64,000 nucleotides of DNA from Hoeflea sp. IMCC20628 (GCF_001011155.1 NZ_CP011479.1:4723662-4787661), one strand, 5' to 3'; shown: positions 33,402 to 42,046, counted from the stretch's first letter. Notes: generated by a model not told the origin, from the letters alone. Made by a program: numbers and translations.

Positions 33402-34106
33402 CTACCGCTGAAAAAAATCTTTCCGAATATCACTCAGAACTAGGCGTGCCTGTTCCGAGATGTAGGAATCCCCAATCGTTCGAGGGACGCAATAAACATG
33501 CTGGCGACCCCTCAATTGCGTATCAACTATAGAGCCAGCTTTTTTGCCCAATGCAATAACTGCTCTTGGCGATATGATTTTTAGTGTTGGCGCAACAATG
33601 TATTCCCAAGCAGTTTTACGGACCAGACTTGGTGGAAATTTGTCATCACGGGTGCGGTATGGAACGATATTCATGTATGCAACATCGTCGATCGTTGCGC
33701 CTGCTGCGCTTAGAGTTGGCTCTAATATTCTCCAAAGATTCCAACCCTTTACAATTGTAGCAAATTCTTTGTTTATTAATTCGAAATCATCTAAAGCTGA
33801 TTTTTCAGAACTTCCTCTAAAATCTTTTAGGAGAGGATAGAACAATTCGTCTTCTAATGAGCGCTTCTCATAAGCATCTCCGCCACCTCCTGGGTTAATT
33901 CCCAAAAGCAAAATTCCTTTGTTAACCTCATATCCGCTACCAACATATCCAGAGAACATTATAGCGCTATCGGATGTCAGATTTATTGGCCTTAACTGAG
34001 CGTCTGTATCACCAAATATTTCGCTGCGAGTGATTTGAGTTAGGTCATGGAAATGTCTCGCCAATGAGCACCTTGAATCAGAAAAATCATTAACAGCATT
34101 GTTCAT
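33402..34106 (-). CDS. uracil-DNA-glycosylase-fold protein, divergent
   Basis: A 234-residue soluble protein. GILLLGINPGGGGDAYEKRS (about residues 64-83) matches the first motif of the uracil-DNA glycosylase superfamily (GxNPG type). DVAYMNIVPYRTRDD, then LKIISPRAVIALGKKAGSIV, and a late HVYCVPRTIGDSYIS, follow the order of the fold's core strands and closing loop, although the last motif is not the usual HPS. The base recognised cannot be told. Start is ATG 34106 (a TTG precedes it). Such enzymes excise or sense modified bases and some act in phage defence; that role here is inference from the island setting. Confidence 0.65.
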   Translation of the reverse strand: MNNAVNDFSDSRCSLARHFHDLTQITRSEIFGDTDAQLRPINLTSDSAIMFSGYVGSGYEVNKGILLLGINPGGGGDAYEKRSLEDELFYPLLKDFRGSSEKSALDDFELINKEFATIVKGWNLWRILEPTLSAAGATIDDVAYMNIVPYRTRDDKFPPSLVRKTAWEYIVAPTLKIISPRAVIALGKKAGSIVDTQLRGRQHVYCVPRTIGDSYISEQARLVLSDIRKDFFQR

Positions 34107-34654
34107 CAATTTCTCTCACACACGTGTTGCATAATACGTCAACTAGAACCGTCTTCAAACGGGGGGGCAATTCCATAAATGTCGGAATTTGTACCCTGAC
34201 CATCCCTAAAATTTGGTCGCATAATCGGATATCTGGGACTTCGGATCGATTTCGACGAAATATGAGCTGCATAATAATTCCGCATTGCAGCTACCCGCCC
34301 AAACTGCCAATCGGGACCCTGGTGCTTTCAGCCCTTTGCGGACTGTGGTGGTCTTCGCGACAAGAGTCTGCTTGGAGCCCTAGTCGGACGTTGCTTCGAG
34401 TTTTACGACGACTATTTGTGACACCCAAACAGCCGGTTTAGTTGGGTGCTGATCGACTTCGTAAAAGGTTGACTCTTGACTGCAACAGAATTCTCAAATT
34501 TATTTCAGCATGACGCGATATTGTTAGTGACTTGACTTATGTTATCCTACTCATATTATACCCGATAATACAATAAAACGCATTTTATCTGAATATATAT
34601 TTAGTGTAACATTGATCAATTGAAAATCTGATCACGGTCATAAGAAAGAAAATT
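34107..34654. other. 548-base AT-rich intergenic region
   Basis: No gene. Repeat family 1 copy C is at 34216-34244. From about 34490 to 34654 the sequence is very AT-rich and should carry the promoter of the glycine-rich gene; no clear boxes are claimed. Confidence 0.6.
34216..34244 (+). repeat. intergenic repeat family 1, copy C
   Basis: GTCGCATAATCGGATATCTG then GGACTTCGG; differs from copy B at one of 29 positions, and the match extends through GATTTCG...TGAGCTGCA to about 34271. Inverted relative to copy B. Confidence 0.8.
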
Positions 34655-35464
34655 ATGGTATCTGATGTTTTCATTCAATCTGGCGAGCGTAGAAAAATCA
34701 ACGCCCGACGACACGAGATAAACAATCTCATTATTGAACCCGGCGGTGAGTTGTATGTTCCAGTAAAGTCAAGGGGATGGCTCCTTCTTAACATTTCAGG
34801 CAATGTTCAAATCGGTGGGACGATCACATTTCGTGGATGCATCGCCACCAATGGCGGGCGCTCGATAACTCTGCCTGATGGAAGCGAAGCAACATTCGCG
34901 CATCCGCAGACTGCACTAGGGGGGTATGGCGGAGATGGAGGAATCGGCGGCTTTGGGGGTGCAGTTACTGGTGGAAAAGGCGCTGCCGGCACGGTGAATT
35001 ATGGTGGCGGTGGTGGTGGTGGTGCGTATGCTAGCCATGGCAATCCACCGGCCGCAATAAGTGGAGACAATGCGGTAGAATATCGTGCTGGTAGAAAGCA
35101 CTCCCCTGGCGGCAATGGAGGGCGCAACAACGCATCTGTACACGGAGGTATGATCTACATCTACGCGCCAACTGGGAATCTCGATGGCAGTGGTGGTCGA
35201 ATCGACCTTCGTGGCTTCGACGGCGCAAACGGAATAAATGCACCTCAGACTACTGGACAGCAGGGCGGTGGAGGGGGCGGAGCCCCGGGGGGGCACGGCG
35301 GCTATTTGATTATCAGAACAGCGACGATTCTGGTTGAACCAGAGTTGCTGCTGGAGCCAGGAAAGGGTGGGCACAATGGCCTGAGAGGCGGCCTTCACCG
35401 AGCCAACGGAACAGATGGATATCGCGGCGATGACGGCGAGCAGGGCTTGGTTGACTATTATTAA
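34655..35464 (+). CDS. glycine-rich repeat protein of unknown function
   Basis: A 269-residue protein. The first 70 residues form a strand-rich domain (VFIQSGERRKINARRHEINN, NLIIEPGGELYVPVKSRGWL). The middle and end are glycine-rich, with GGYGGDGGIGGFGGAVTGGK, YGGGGGGGAYASHG, GGGGGGAPGGHGGYLIIRTA and SPGGNGGRNN, the pattern seen in some phage tail tips and secreted beta-helical or polyglycine-II proteins. There is no signal peptide. Codon use is AT-rich at the edges. Function is unknown; a virion-like or toxin-related structural role is possible but unsupported. Confidence 0.65.
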   Translation: MVSDVFIQSGERRKINARRHEINNLIIEPGGELYVPVKSRGWLLLNISGNVQIGGTITFRGCIATNGGRSITLPDGSEATFAHPQTALGGYGGDGGIGGFGGAVTGGKGAAGTVNYGGGGGGGAYASHGNPPAAISGDNAVEYRAGRKHSPGGNGGRNNASVHGGMIYIYAPTGNLDGSGGRIDLRGFDGANGINAPQTTGQQGGGGGGAPGGHGGYLIIRTATILVEPELLLEPGKGGHNGLRGGLHRANGTDGYRGDDGEQGLVDYY

Positions 35465-35982
35465 AAGCACCTAGCTAAATTGCCTTGATAGGAGATTTTG
35501 TCGGAGCAGACCTTCGGTGCCGCGCATTTGAATGTATGGAATTTCTAGCTTTTTTCAGCCAACAGCCCAATGTCTGTAAGGTCCGCAGAGCAGACGTCGG
35601 GTCTTCGTGCAGCGAACTTCCGCTTCCCGCCCGAACCTACCACGCCTACGCTGGTGATTTCGGCCCATAGCTGCCATCGGTGGAAATCACGTCCAACGGC
35701 CGCTCTGAGTCCGTTGCAGATATTTGTTGTGGCTTTAGATGCCTCCGATGCAATCTTCGCACTGGGCGGCAACCGCTAATTGAGCGCACCCGAGTGTCGG
35801 CACACGAAGAATTCGGTTATTTTTTTAGAGTGTTGACGCCTGTTTGAAGGGCTAGAATCCATATAGTAAATGCAAGTGAGAGCCACACCGATGGTCGCTT
35901 TGAAAGTAGGTAACCCAATGATAGGCTGGACATCTGAAAAGCAGGTGTCCTAGTTTCGATTAGTTCTACAAAGGCGTTGTGA
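35465..35982. other. 518-base intergenic region
   Basis: No convincing gene; short overlapping frames here have no ribosome sites. At 35612-35669 there is a degenerate inverted relative of repeat family 2 (compare CTTCCCGCCCGAAC with its complement). The last 150 bases are AT-rich and likely hold the promoter of the downstream two-gene unit. Confidence 0.55.
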
Positions 35983-36588
35983 ATGTCAGAAACATCAGCA
36001 ATCCTAACACTCAGTCTAAATACATTTATTCGCTATTATTCATTGGACCCTTCTAAGTTAGTTGGAGAAATCAGCAGAAGGATGCAGAAATCCGGCGGAT
36101 ATGACTTCTACGGAATGCTCTCTGATGCCATCCGCGCAAAAATTCGAGGTGCTACGGAAGATGAAATACAATTCATTTTAGGTCGCTCCAATAACCCGAG
36201 TGAGGTTAGCTATAACCGCACCGCTTTTGATGTTTTCATGTCAAAGTTTGGTAAAAAGAGAGGGCTGGCAATATTCGAAAAAAAAGGGAGGATTAAGCTT
36301 TGTGATGGTGAGCTAATAATACTTGCGTCTCCACTTTTTTCAATTGAGTCATCATCTGGATTTTCAGTGTACAATGTTTGGGCAACACAAAACCCCGCGC
36401 TGGATCGAGTGAGGGCTGGAGTAGGTGTTCATTTGTTGAACAAGGCATTTCAAAAGAGTGCACCTAACTATGACTATAAGATGTTTGATGCCGTTGAAGG
36501 TAAGGTATTTTCTACGGTTGGGAATACTATTCCACGTGCAATAGATACTGTCGCTAAAACTATTATCGATCATGCCAAGAATGGTTGA
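35983..36588 (+). CDS. hypothetical protein paired with SIR2-like gene
   Basis: Not recognised. A 201-residue soluble protein, starting MSETSAILTLSLNTFIRYYS, with a helical N-terminal half (SKLVGEISRRMQKSGGYDFY, MLSDAIRAKIRGATEDEIQF), then KKGRIKLCDGELIILASPLF and a C-terminal part containing AVEGKVFSTVGNTIPRAI. No signal peptide or clear membrane helix. It ends 9 bases before the SIR2-like gene, whose ribosome site overlaps this stop, so the two are translationally coupled. In two-gene defence systems the partner of a SIR2 effector is often the sensor or regulator; this is a hypothesis here. Confidence 0.65.
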   Translation: MSETSAILTLSLNTFIRYYSLDPSKLVGEISRRMQKSGGYDFYGMLSDAIRAKIRGATEDEIQFILGRSNNPSEVSYNRTAFDVFMSKFGKKRGLAIFEKKGRIKLCDGELIILASPLFSIESSSGFSVYNVWATQNPALDRVRAGVGVHLLNKAFQKSAPNYDYKMFDAVEGKVFSTVGNTIPRAIDTVAKTIIDHAKNG

Positions 36589-36597
36589 AGGTCGAAA

Positions 36598-37596
36598 ATG
36601 AGGAAGACATATATATTTGGCAATGGCCTGGGTATGGCCATTTCTCCTGATGCGTATAACCTCACATCTGCAATGTCCAAGGCATGGGACGAAGGTGCGC
36701 TTGCACCCGAGCAGAAAGAGCTTATTTCTGCATGCCTTCCAGATGGCGACACCTGCCCAACGTCTGAAGAACAGCTAGCAACGTTACAGGATACGGTTAG
36801 CGCATGCGAAGTGTTGCTTTCCGTTCGGGATACAGGAGCGGGACATTGGCTATCTAGTCAGGGAAGACAGTTTCCAGAGGCCGTCCATAAATTTGCTTAT
36901 CTGGTGGCGCGCCAAATGTACCTAGCTCAACATTCCACAGGTCAGGAGGAAGGAAATAGATGTGTTTTGCCCGAAGATTTCCTGGACCCTTTGGCCGCCG
37001 AAATTAAGAGTAGTCAGTCTCATGTAGCGACATTGAATTATGATGGTCTATTGTCCAGCGCATTAAGAAATAAAAAGATATTAGGTGGTGACGAACCAAT
37101 TTTATTTGACGGTTTTGTTGATAAAAAATTTGACCGCCAAAATCTGTTTAGAAACAAACGTTTTGGCGCATGGTATCTACATTTACATGGTGGACCGCTA
37201 TTTGCAGGCAAAGCCAAAGCTAAACCATTTAAGTTGACAGAAGTAACACTTTCAAAAAATCCGAAAACGCTAAAAAACGTTGGTCGACACATCGTGTTGA
37301 CGCATTACACACACAAACCAAAAATCATTGATTCCTCGGAGGTTCTGAGTATTTATTGGGAGTTCTTAGAAATGGCCGTGGATGAAAGTTTGGAAGTTGT
37401 TCTATTCGGCTATTCGGGGAATGATATTCACTTAAATCGGCTAATTTCTCAACTCCGTGGAACGAAGGTCGTAAGGGTTGTTGATTGGCTCGGTGCTGGT
37501 AATAAGGCAAGTCGAACAAAGTTCTGGAATGAGCAGCTAGGTGGGGATGTTGAATTACATCTTTTGGAGGATGTCCTGACATTCACAGAATGGTGA
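36598..37596 (+). CDS. SIR2-like protein (putative NAD-degrading effector)
   Basis: A 332-residue soluble protein with the outline of a bacterial SIR2-like domain: an N-terminal nucleotide loop IFGNGLGMAIS (about 6-16), TLNYDGLL (N147 at the catalytic Asn place), WYLHLHGGPLF (H197 at the catalytic His place) and a late VVLFGYSGNDIHLNRLI (about 267-283), which in the family closes the NAD site. The arrangement also recalls the DUF4917 group. SIR2-like proteins in defence systems such as Thoeris and DSR cleave NAD and abort infection. The ribosome site GAAGG lies on the stop of the upstream gene. AT-rich like its neighbour. NADase activity is inference. Confidence 0.75.
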   Translation: MRKTYIFGNGLGMAISPDAYNLTSAMSKAWDEGALAPEQKELISACLPDGDTCPTSEEQLATLQDTVSACEVLLSVRDTGAGHWLSSQGRQFPEAVHKFAYLVARQMYLAQHSTGQEEGNRCVLPEDFLDPLAAEIKSSQSHVATLNYDGLLSSALRNKKILGGDEPILFDGFVDKKFDRQNLFRNKRFGAWYLHLHGGPLFAGKAKAKPFKLTEVTLSKNPKTLKNVGRHIVLTHYTHKPKIIDSSEVLSIYWEFLEMAVDESLEVVLFGYSGNDIHLNRLISQLRGTKVVRVVDWLGAGNKASRTKFWNEQLGGDVELHLLEDVLTFTEW

Positions 37597-38172
37597 AGCT
37601 CCCTTATTCGTTTTATGGAGTTGGGGAATCCCAAATACCCATCGCTATGCTTCTTGCAAAGAACGAAGATCGAAACTCTGCAAGGTCATCACAACTGCGC
37701 TCAGCCGACGTTTGTACTATATTGGGCAAATGTCCTCTTTCCGCCCTCTGATGACCAATTTACATCTGCCACGCTCGACTAGTCGTTTCAAGGTTCTTCG
37801 TTTCAGCCGCTTGATCCGCAATATTGCTGTTCATTAGGCTCGCTCGGACTTGTGCTCCCCACTCCAGGCGACATTCAAGCGTAGGTACGAAGCGTTGAAT
37901 TTTCACCACTAGCTGCGCTGTTTCTCGTCCAGGATAAGTGTGCCAACAGGCACATTGACGATGGCACACCCAAGAATCATGAGCCACGAATGTAAAGACA
38001 ACGCCTGATTTGTTGGCTTTTATGATTCTCAGTGAACCTAAAGGGCTTTAAGTTCACATAAAAGGTATGCGTTTTAAGGTCTTGAATTAAAAAACGTTGT
38101 TAAAAGTTGTGGCAGAGTTGTGACAACCAGATTTCAAATTTACGATATTAACCATCAAGTCCTTTATAAAGT
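37597..38172. other. 576-base gap before tRNA-Arg
   Basis: No convincing gene on either strand. It should contain the right end of the island, adjacent to the tRNA 3' end at 38173. The final 150 bases are AT-rich. No integrase remnant or second copy of the tRNA 3' end is seen. Confidence 0.6.
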
Positions 38173-38247
38173 GGTGATCCCGGAAGGATTCGAACCTTCG
38201 ACCCCAGGATTAGGAATCCTGTGCTCTATCCCCTGAGCTACGGGACC
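38173..38247 (-). tRNA. tRNA-Arg (anticodon CCT)
   Basis: Read on the minus strand it folds as a complete cloverleaf: acceptor GGTCCCG/CGGGATC, D-arm GCTC...GAGC, anticodon stem CAGGA/TCCTG around loop TTCCTAA (anticodon CCT), T-arm GAAGG TTCGAAT CCTTC, and encoded CCA. Its 3' end faces the island, as expected for an integration site. Confidence 0.97.
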
Positions 38248-38268
38248 ACGCAAAAGTGTGCATACAGA

Positions 38269-38307
38269 CAATCGGGCGGTTCTTCAACAACAAGAACCGC
38301 CCGATTG
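38269..38307 (-). terminator. long hairpin after the M20 gene
   Basis: CAATCGGGCGGTTCTT (38269-38284) and AAGAACCGCCCGATTG (38292-38307) form a perfect 16-base stem with a 7-base loop, 25 bases after the amidohydrolase stop. It likely ends that transcript before the tRNA; T residues after the stem are sparse. Confidence 0.85.
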
Positions 38308-38332
38308 TGATGTGTTGATGCATTGTGGTGAC

Positions 38333-39499
38333 TTAAGCCGCCAGCGCCTTTTCAGCCAGATTAACCCAATAGGAGATGCCGACCGGAATGGCGTCGTCGT
38401 TGAAGTCATAGGCCGGGTGGTGCAGGCCGGCGGTGTCGCCATTGCCCATGAAGATGAAGGCGCCGGGGCGGGCTTCAAGCATGAAGGAGAAATCTTCGCC
38501 GCCCATGGTCGGCGGCTGTTTGCGTTCGACCATTCCCGGACCGGCAACGCTTTCGGCGATATCGGCAGCGAAATCGGTTTCGTCGGAATGGTTGAAGGTC
38601 ACCGGATAGTTTCTCAGATAATTGACCGTGCCTTCCACGCCATGGGCAGCAGCTACGCCCTGGACAATCTCGTTGATCCGGGTTTCAGCCATGTCGCGCA
38701 TTTCAGCCGACAGCGTGCGCACGGTGCCAGCCAGCTCGACGGTCTCGGGAATGATGTTGTAGGCTGATCCGCCGATGAATTTTGTCACCGAAACCACCAC
38801 CGCTTCCAGTGGATTGGCGTTGCGCGAGGCAATCGACTGCAGCGAGGAGACAATGGCCGAAGCCGCGACAATCGGATCGATGGTCTGGTGCGGCATCGCG
38901 GCATGACCGCCGCGGCCCTTGATGGTGACGTCGAAAATATCGGTCGCCGCCATGATCGGACCCTTGCAGATGGCAAACTGACCCACCGGCAGGCCTGGCA
39001 GATTGTGCATGCCAAACACCTTTGTGATGCCAAAGCGCTCCATCATGCCGTCTTCGACCATTTCGCGGCCGCCGGCACCGCCCTCTTCGGCAGGCTGGAA
39101 AATCACTGCCACCGAGCCGGTGAAGTTGCGGGTTGCGGCAAGGTGGCGCGCAGCACCGAGCAACATGGCGGTGTGACCATCATGACCGCAGGCGTGCATC
39201 TTGCCAGGTGTCTTCGAGGCCCAGGGAGCGCCGGTGATCTCATGGATCGGCAGCGCATCCATGTCGGCGCGCAGGCCGATGGCCGGGCCATTGCCGCCCG
39301 GGCGTCCGTGAATGATTCCGACAACGCCGGTGCGGCCGATGCCGGTGACAACTTCATCGCAGCCGAAGGATTTGAGCTTGTCGGCGACGAAGGCTGCCGT
39401 GTTGTGCACGTCGTAGAGCAATTCCGGATCAGCGTGAAGTGTGCGGCGCCATGTGGCGACCTCGTCTTTCATGGAAACAACATCGGCGACCAGTTGCAT
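38333..39499 (-). CDS. M20 family amidohydrolase (hippurate hydrolase / aminoacylase-like)
   Basis: Zinc amidohydrolase of peptidase family M20D, releasing amino acids from N-acyl or similar amides; substrate unknown. It has 388 residues. Metal and catalytic residues are in GLRADMDALPI (about 75-85), KMHACGHDGHTAMLLG, FQPAEEGGAGG (catalytic Glu and metal Glu), FGMHNLPGLPVGQ and the late PPTMGGEDFSFML. The dimerisation domain (GRGGHAAMPHQTIDP) is typical. The ATG at 39499 is preceded by AGGGG; a TTG two codons upstream is possible. Confidence 0.93.
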   Translation of the reverse strand: MQLVADVVSMKDEVATWRRTLHADPELLYDVHNTAAFVADKLKSFGCDEVVTGIGRTGVVGIIHGRPGGNGPAIGLRADMDALPIHEITGAPWASKTPGKMHACGHDGHTAMLLGAARHLAATRNFTGSVAVIFQPAEEGGAGGREMVEDGMMERFGITKVFGMHNLPGLPVGQFAICKGPIMAATDIFDVTIKGRGGHAAMPHQTIDPIVAASAIVSSLQSIASRNANPLEAVVVSVTKFIGGSAYNIIPETVELAGTVRTLSAEMRDMAETRINEIVQGVAAAHGVEGTVNYLRNYPVTFNHSDETDFAADIAESVAGPGMVERKQPPTMGGEDFSFMLEARPGAFIFMGNGDTAGLHHPAYDFNDDAIPVGISYWVNLAEKALAA

Positions 39500-39690
39500 T
39501 TTCAACCCCTATGGCTTCGATCTCTTGATATCCGGCAGAGGCATCCATGTGGATATCGCCTTTGCCATCTCTCTGCCATATAGGCTAAGTAGGCGATGAT
39601 GACGAGGAAAAAGCGTTGTTTCACGCATTGCGAGAATAGGTCTGATCGCCCTCTTGGCGGCGAAAAACTGCTAAAAATACTGGAAAACGG

Positions 39691-40893
39691 ATGTCCGGAA
39701 TGAGCTTTTTGTTACAGATGCGCAGGATCGGTGCGGCATTTGCCGTTTTGGCGGTGACGCTGCCGTGGGCTGTCGCGGCGATGGCCAATCCCAGCATTGC
39801 AGTTGATGCCAGTTCCGGACGTGTGATCGAACATGAGCAGGCCTTCCAACGCTGGTATCCGGCCTCGGTCACGAAAATCATGACGGCCTATCTGGTTTTC
39901 TCGGCACTTAGATCCGGTCAGATGACCATGGAAACACCGGTGACCATGTCAGTGCATGCGGCAAAAGAACCGGCGAGCAAGATGTATTTCAAGCCGGGAA
40001 CGCGGTTCCCTCTGGATTCGGCGCTTAAATATCTGCTGGTCAAATCCGCCAATGATGTGGCCATGGCGATCGCCGAGGCGGTGTCAGGCAGCGAGGAGGC
40101 ATTTGTCAGAGAGATGAACGCCACCGCGCTCAAGCTCGGGATGACTTCGACGCGCTTTATCAACCCCAATGGCCTGCCCGGCAGCGGGCAATATACAACG
40201 GTGCGCGACATGGCGCTGCTGGCCGTTGCGGTTCGCCGCGAGTTTCCGGAATATGCGCATTATTTCGGCTATGAGGGCTTTGTCGCGGGCACGAAGGCCC
40301 AGACCAACTACAATTTGCTGATCGGCCGGTTTCCGGGTGCTGATGGCATGAAGACCGGCTTTATCTGTGCGTCCGGATTCAATCAGGTGTCGACAGCAAC
40401 CCGCAATGGCAAGACAGTGGTCAGTGTCGTGTTCGGTGCGCCATCGCAAGAGTTCAGAGCCGAGGAATCGGCGCGTCTGCTGCACAAGGCACTGACAACG
40501 ACGGCATGGGGTGGTTCTACGCTGACAAGTCTGACGCCTTATGGGGAAGGGCGCAATGTCGTGGCCGACATCTCGGGCAACATCTGTACCAAGGAAGCCA
40601 GGGAGGCGCGCTATGAGGGTAGGGACGTGGAAGGCAAAATGGTGCTCAACTCGCCCTATATTGTTCCCATGACCCGCGAACCACGTTTGGTGCAGGCCCT
40701 GACAGGCCTTCCGGCTGGAAGCACAGAGATCGCCTTGTCGCGCATACCGGTTCCCGTTCCACGGCCGGCCCGCGCCAGCGACGAAATCGTCAAGCCGACC
40801 ATCGCATCCGCTTTCGCCGCACCGGCCAATGCTGCCGAAGCCATGCCGTTGCGCAGCACGGTGCCGATCCCGATACCGCGCCCTGATATCTGA
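39691..40893 (+). CDS. D-alanyl-D-alanine carboxypeptidase (low-molecular-mass PBP)
   Basis: Periplasmic enzyme trimming the stem pentapeptide of peptidoglycan. It has 400 residues, with a signal sequence (IGAAFAVLAVTLPWAVAAMA) followed by the serine peptidase S11 motifs SVTK (about 59-62), SAN (about 112-114) and KTG in GADGMKTGFICASGFN. A long Ala/Pro-rich tail ends with PVPVPRPARA and VPIPIPRPDI. The start may be ATG 39691 or ATG 39700. The CobW-type gene follows after 19 bases on the same strand. Confidence 0.92.
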   Translation: MSGMSFLLQMRRIGAAFAVLAVTLPWAVAAMANPSIAVDASSGRVIEHEQAFQRWYPASVTKIMTAYLVFSALRSGQMTMETPVTMSVHAAKEPASKMYFKPGTRFPLDSALKYLLVKSANDVAMAIAEAVSGSEEAFVREMNATALKLGMTSTRFINPNGLPGSGQYTTVRDMALLAVAVRREFPEYAHYFGYEGFVAGTKAQTNYNLLIGRFPGADGMKTGFICASGFNQVSTATRNGKTVVSVVFGAPSQEFRAEESARLLHKALTTTAWGGSTLTSLTPYGEGRNVVADISGNICTKEAREARYEGRDVEGKMVLNSPYIVPMTREPRLVQALTGLPAGSTEIALSRIPVPVPRPARASDEIVKPTIASAFAAPANAAEAMPLRSTVPIPIPRPDI

Positions 40894-40912
40894 TTTTCGA
40901 GAGAGCCCGCTG

Positions 40913-42046
40913 ATGACTGAAGAGCCAAACCCCGTGCGGGACTGGAAGGCGCCACAGGGTATTCCCGTGTCGATTCTGACCGGATTCCTCGGGGCCGGGA
41001 AAACCACCCTGCTCAACCGTCTCATCGGCGACCCCTGGCTCAGTGACGCGGCCTTGATCATCAATGAATTCGGCGATGTCGGAATTGATCACCTTCTGGT
41101 CGAGAGCTCCAGCGACGGGGTGATCGAATTGTCGGACGGATGCCTGTGCTGCACCGTGCGCGGCGAACTGGTCGATACGCTGGCCGATCTGATGGACCGG
41201 ATGCAGACCGGGCGGATCAGACCGTTTTCCCGGGTCGTCATCGAAACCACCGGCCTGGCCGATCCTGTGCCGGTAATGCAGTCGGTGATCGGCCATCCGG
41301 CGCTCGGACAGTCCTACCGGCTTGAAGGCGTCGTCAGCGTGGTCGACGCGGTCAACGGCCTTGCCACGCTGGAGGCGCATGAGGAGGCGCGGCGCCAGGT
41401 GGCGGTGGCTGATACTCTTGTGTTGTCCAAGGCCGAGCTCGCGGGTTCCTGCGATGCGCTGCTGGCCCGGCTTGAAGCGCTCAATCCGCTGGCGCGGATC
41501 GTCGATGCCGGCGATGCGGAGGTGACTGCAAAAAGCCTGTTCGATACCGGCGCCTATGATCCGGTAGCCCATAGCATCGATGTGGCGCGGTGGATGAGTT
41601 CGGCGAGCGAAGATCATGGCCATCACCATCACGGGCATCATCATCACAATGTGAACCGGCATGATGCGCATATCCGCTCGGATTCGCTGGTGTTTGAAAA
41701 ACCCATCTCGCCGCAATCATTGGCGATGTTTCTCGACCTGTTGCGCTCGGCGCACGGACCCAGCCTGTTGCGGATGAAGGGCATTGTCCGGCTGTCAGAC
41801 GACCCCACGCGTCCGCTTGTGCTGCATGCGGTGCAAAGCCTGATGTCGGAGCCGGTGCGCTTGCCGGCCTGGCCCAAAGGCGCAGCTCAGGAGACCAGAC
41901 TGGTGATCATAGCCAAGGACATGCCGGAAGGTTTTATCGCCGAGCTGTTTGGCGCCTTCATCAATGAACCGGGAATCGGCCGCCCGGACCGGGAAGCGCT
42001 GACGGAGAACCCGCTGGTTATTCCGGGGATGCCTTCACAGCGATAG
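40913..42046 (+). CDS. CobW/COG0523-family G3E GTPase (metal chaperone)
   Basis: GTP-binding metallochaperone of the CobW family, involved in delivering zinc or cobalt. It has 377 residues. P-loop GFLGAGKTTLLNRL (about 24-37), metal motif CLCC (77-80) in DGCLCCTVRGEL, the guanine or switch region VIETTGLADPVPVMQ, and a His-rich loop HGHHHHGHHHH (about 228-238) before the C-terminal CobW_C domain. The His stretch suggests zinc binding. The ATG at 40913 follows GAGAGCCCGC; a longer frame from 40829 overlaps the carboxypeptidase gene and is not family-like. It is not next to cobS and cobT in this window (50354-53262), so a cobalamin role is not implied. Confidence 0.92.
   Translation: MTEEPNPVRDWKAPQGIPVSILTGFLGAGKTTLLNRLIGDPWLSDAALIINEFGDVGIDHLLVESSSDGVIELSDGCLCCTVRGELVDTLADLMDRMQTGRIRPFSRVVIETTGLADPVPVMQSVIGHPALGQSYRLEGVVSVVDAVNGLATLEAHEEARRQVAVADTLVLSKAELAGSCDALLARLEALNPLARIVDAGDAEVTAKSLFDTGAYDPVAHSIDVARWMSSASEDHGHHHHGHHHHNVNRHDAHIRSDSLVFEKPISPQSLAMFLDLLRSAHGPSLLRMKGIVRLSDDPTRPLVLHAVQSLMSEPVRLPAWPKGAAQETRLVIIAKDMPEGFIAELFGAFINEPGIGRPDREALTENPLVIPGMPSQR

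Larger units (their letters stand above)
25248..38172. mobile_element. genomic island ending at tRNA-Arg(CCT)
   Basis: Between a core MFS gene and the 3' end of tRNA-Arg lies about 13 kb whose base composition is mostly AT-richer than both flanks, with two insertion sequences (GC-richer than their surroundings), repeated intergenic sequences, and genes typical of defence or nucleic-acid processing. The tRNA 3' end is a frequent integration site. No integrase gene and no direct repeat of the tRNA end are seen on the left side, so the left limit is inferred from gene content and repeats and may be off by some hundred bases. Confidence 0.65.

Noticed and set aside
35485-35779. Overlapping short plus-strand frames (61 and 69 codons).
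   Set aside because: They overlap the degenerate intergenic repeat and have no ribosome site or domain pattern.
37760-37987. A 75-codon minus-strand frame in the gap before tRNA-Arg.
   Set aside because: No ribosome site and a low-quality composition; nothing recognisable in the translation.
40913-42046. Calling the G3E GTPase CobW of the cobalamin pathway because cobS and cobT are in the window.
   Set aside because: It is 8 kb away, follows a cell-wall gene and has a long His stretch more typical of zinc-handling members.
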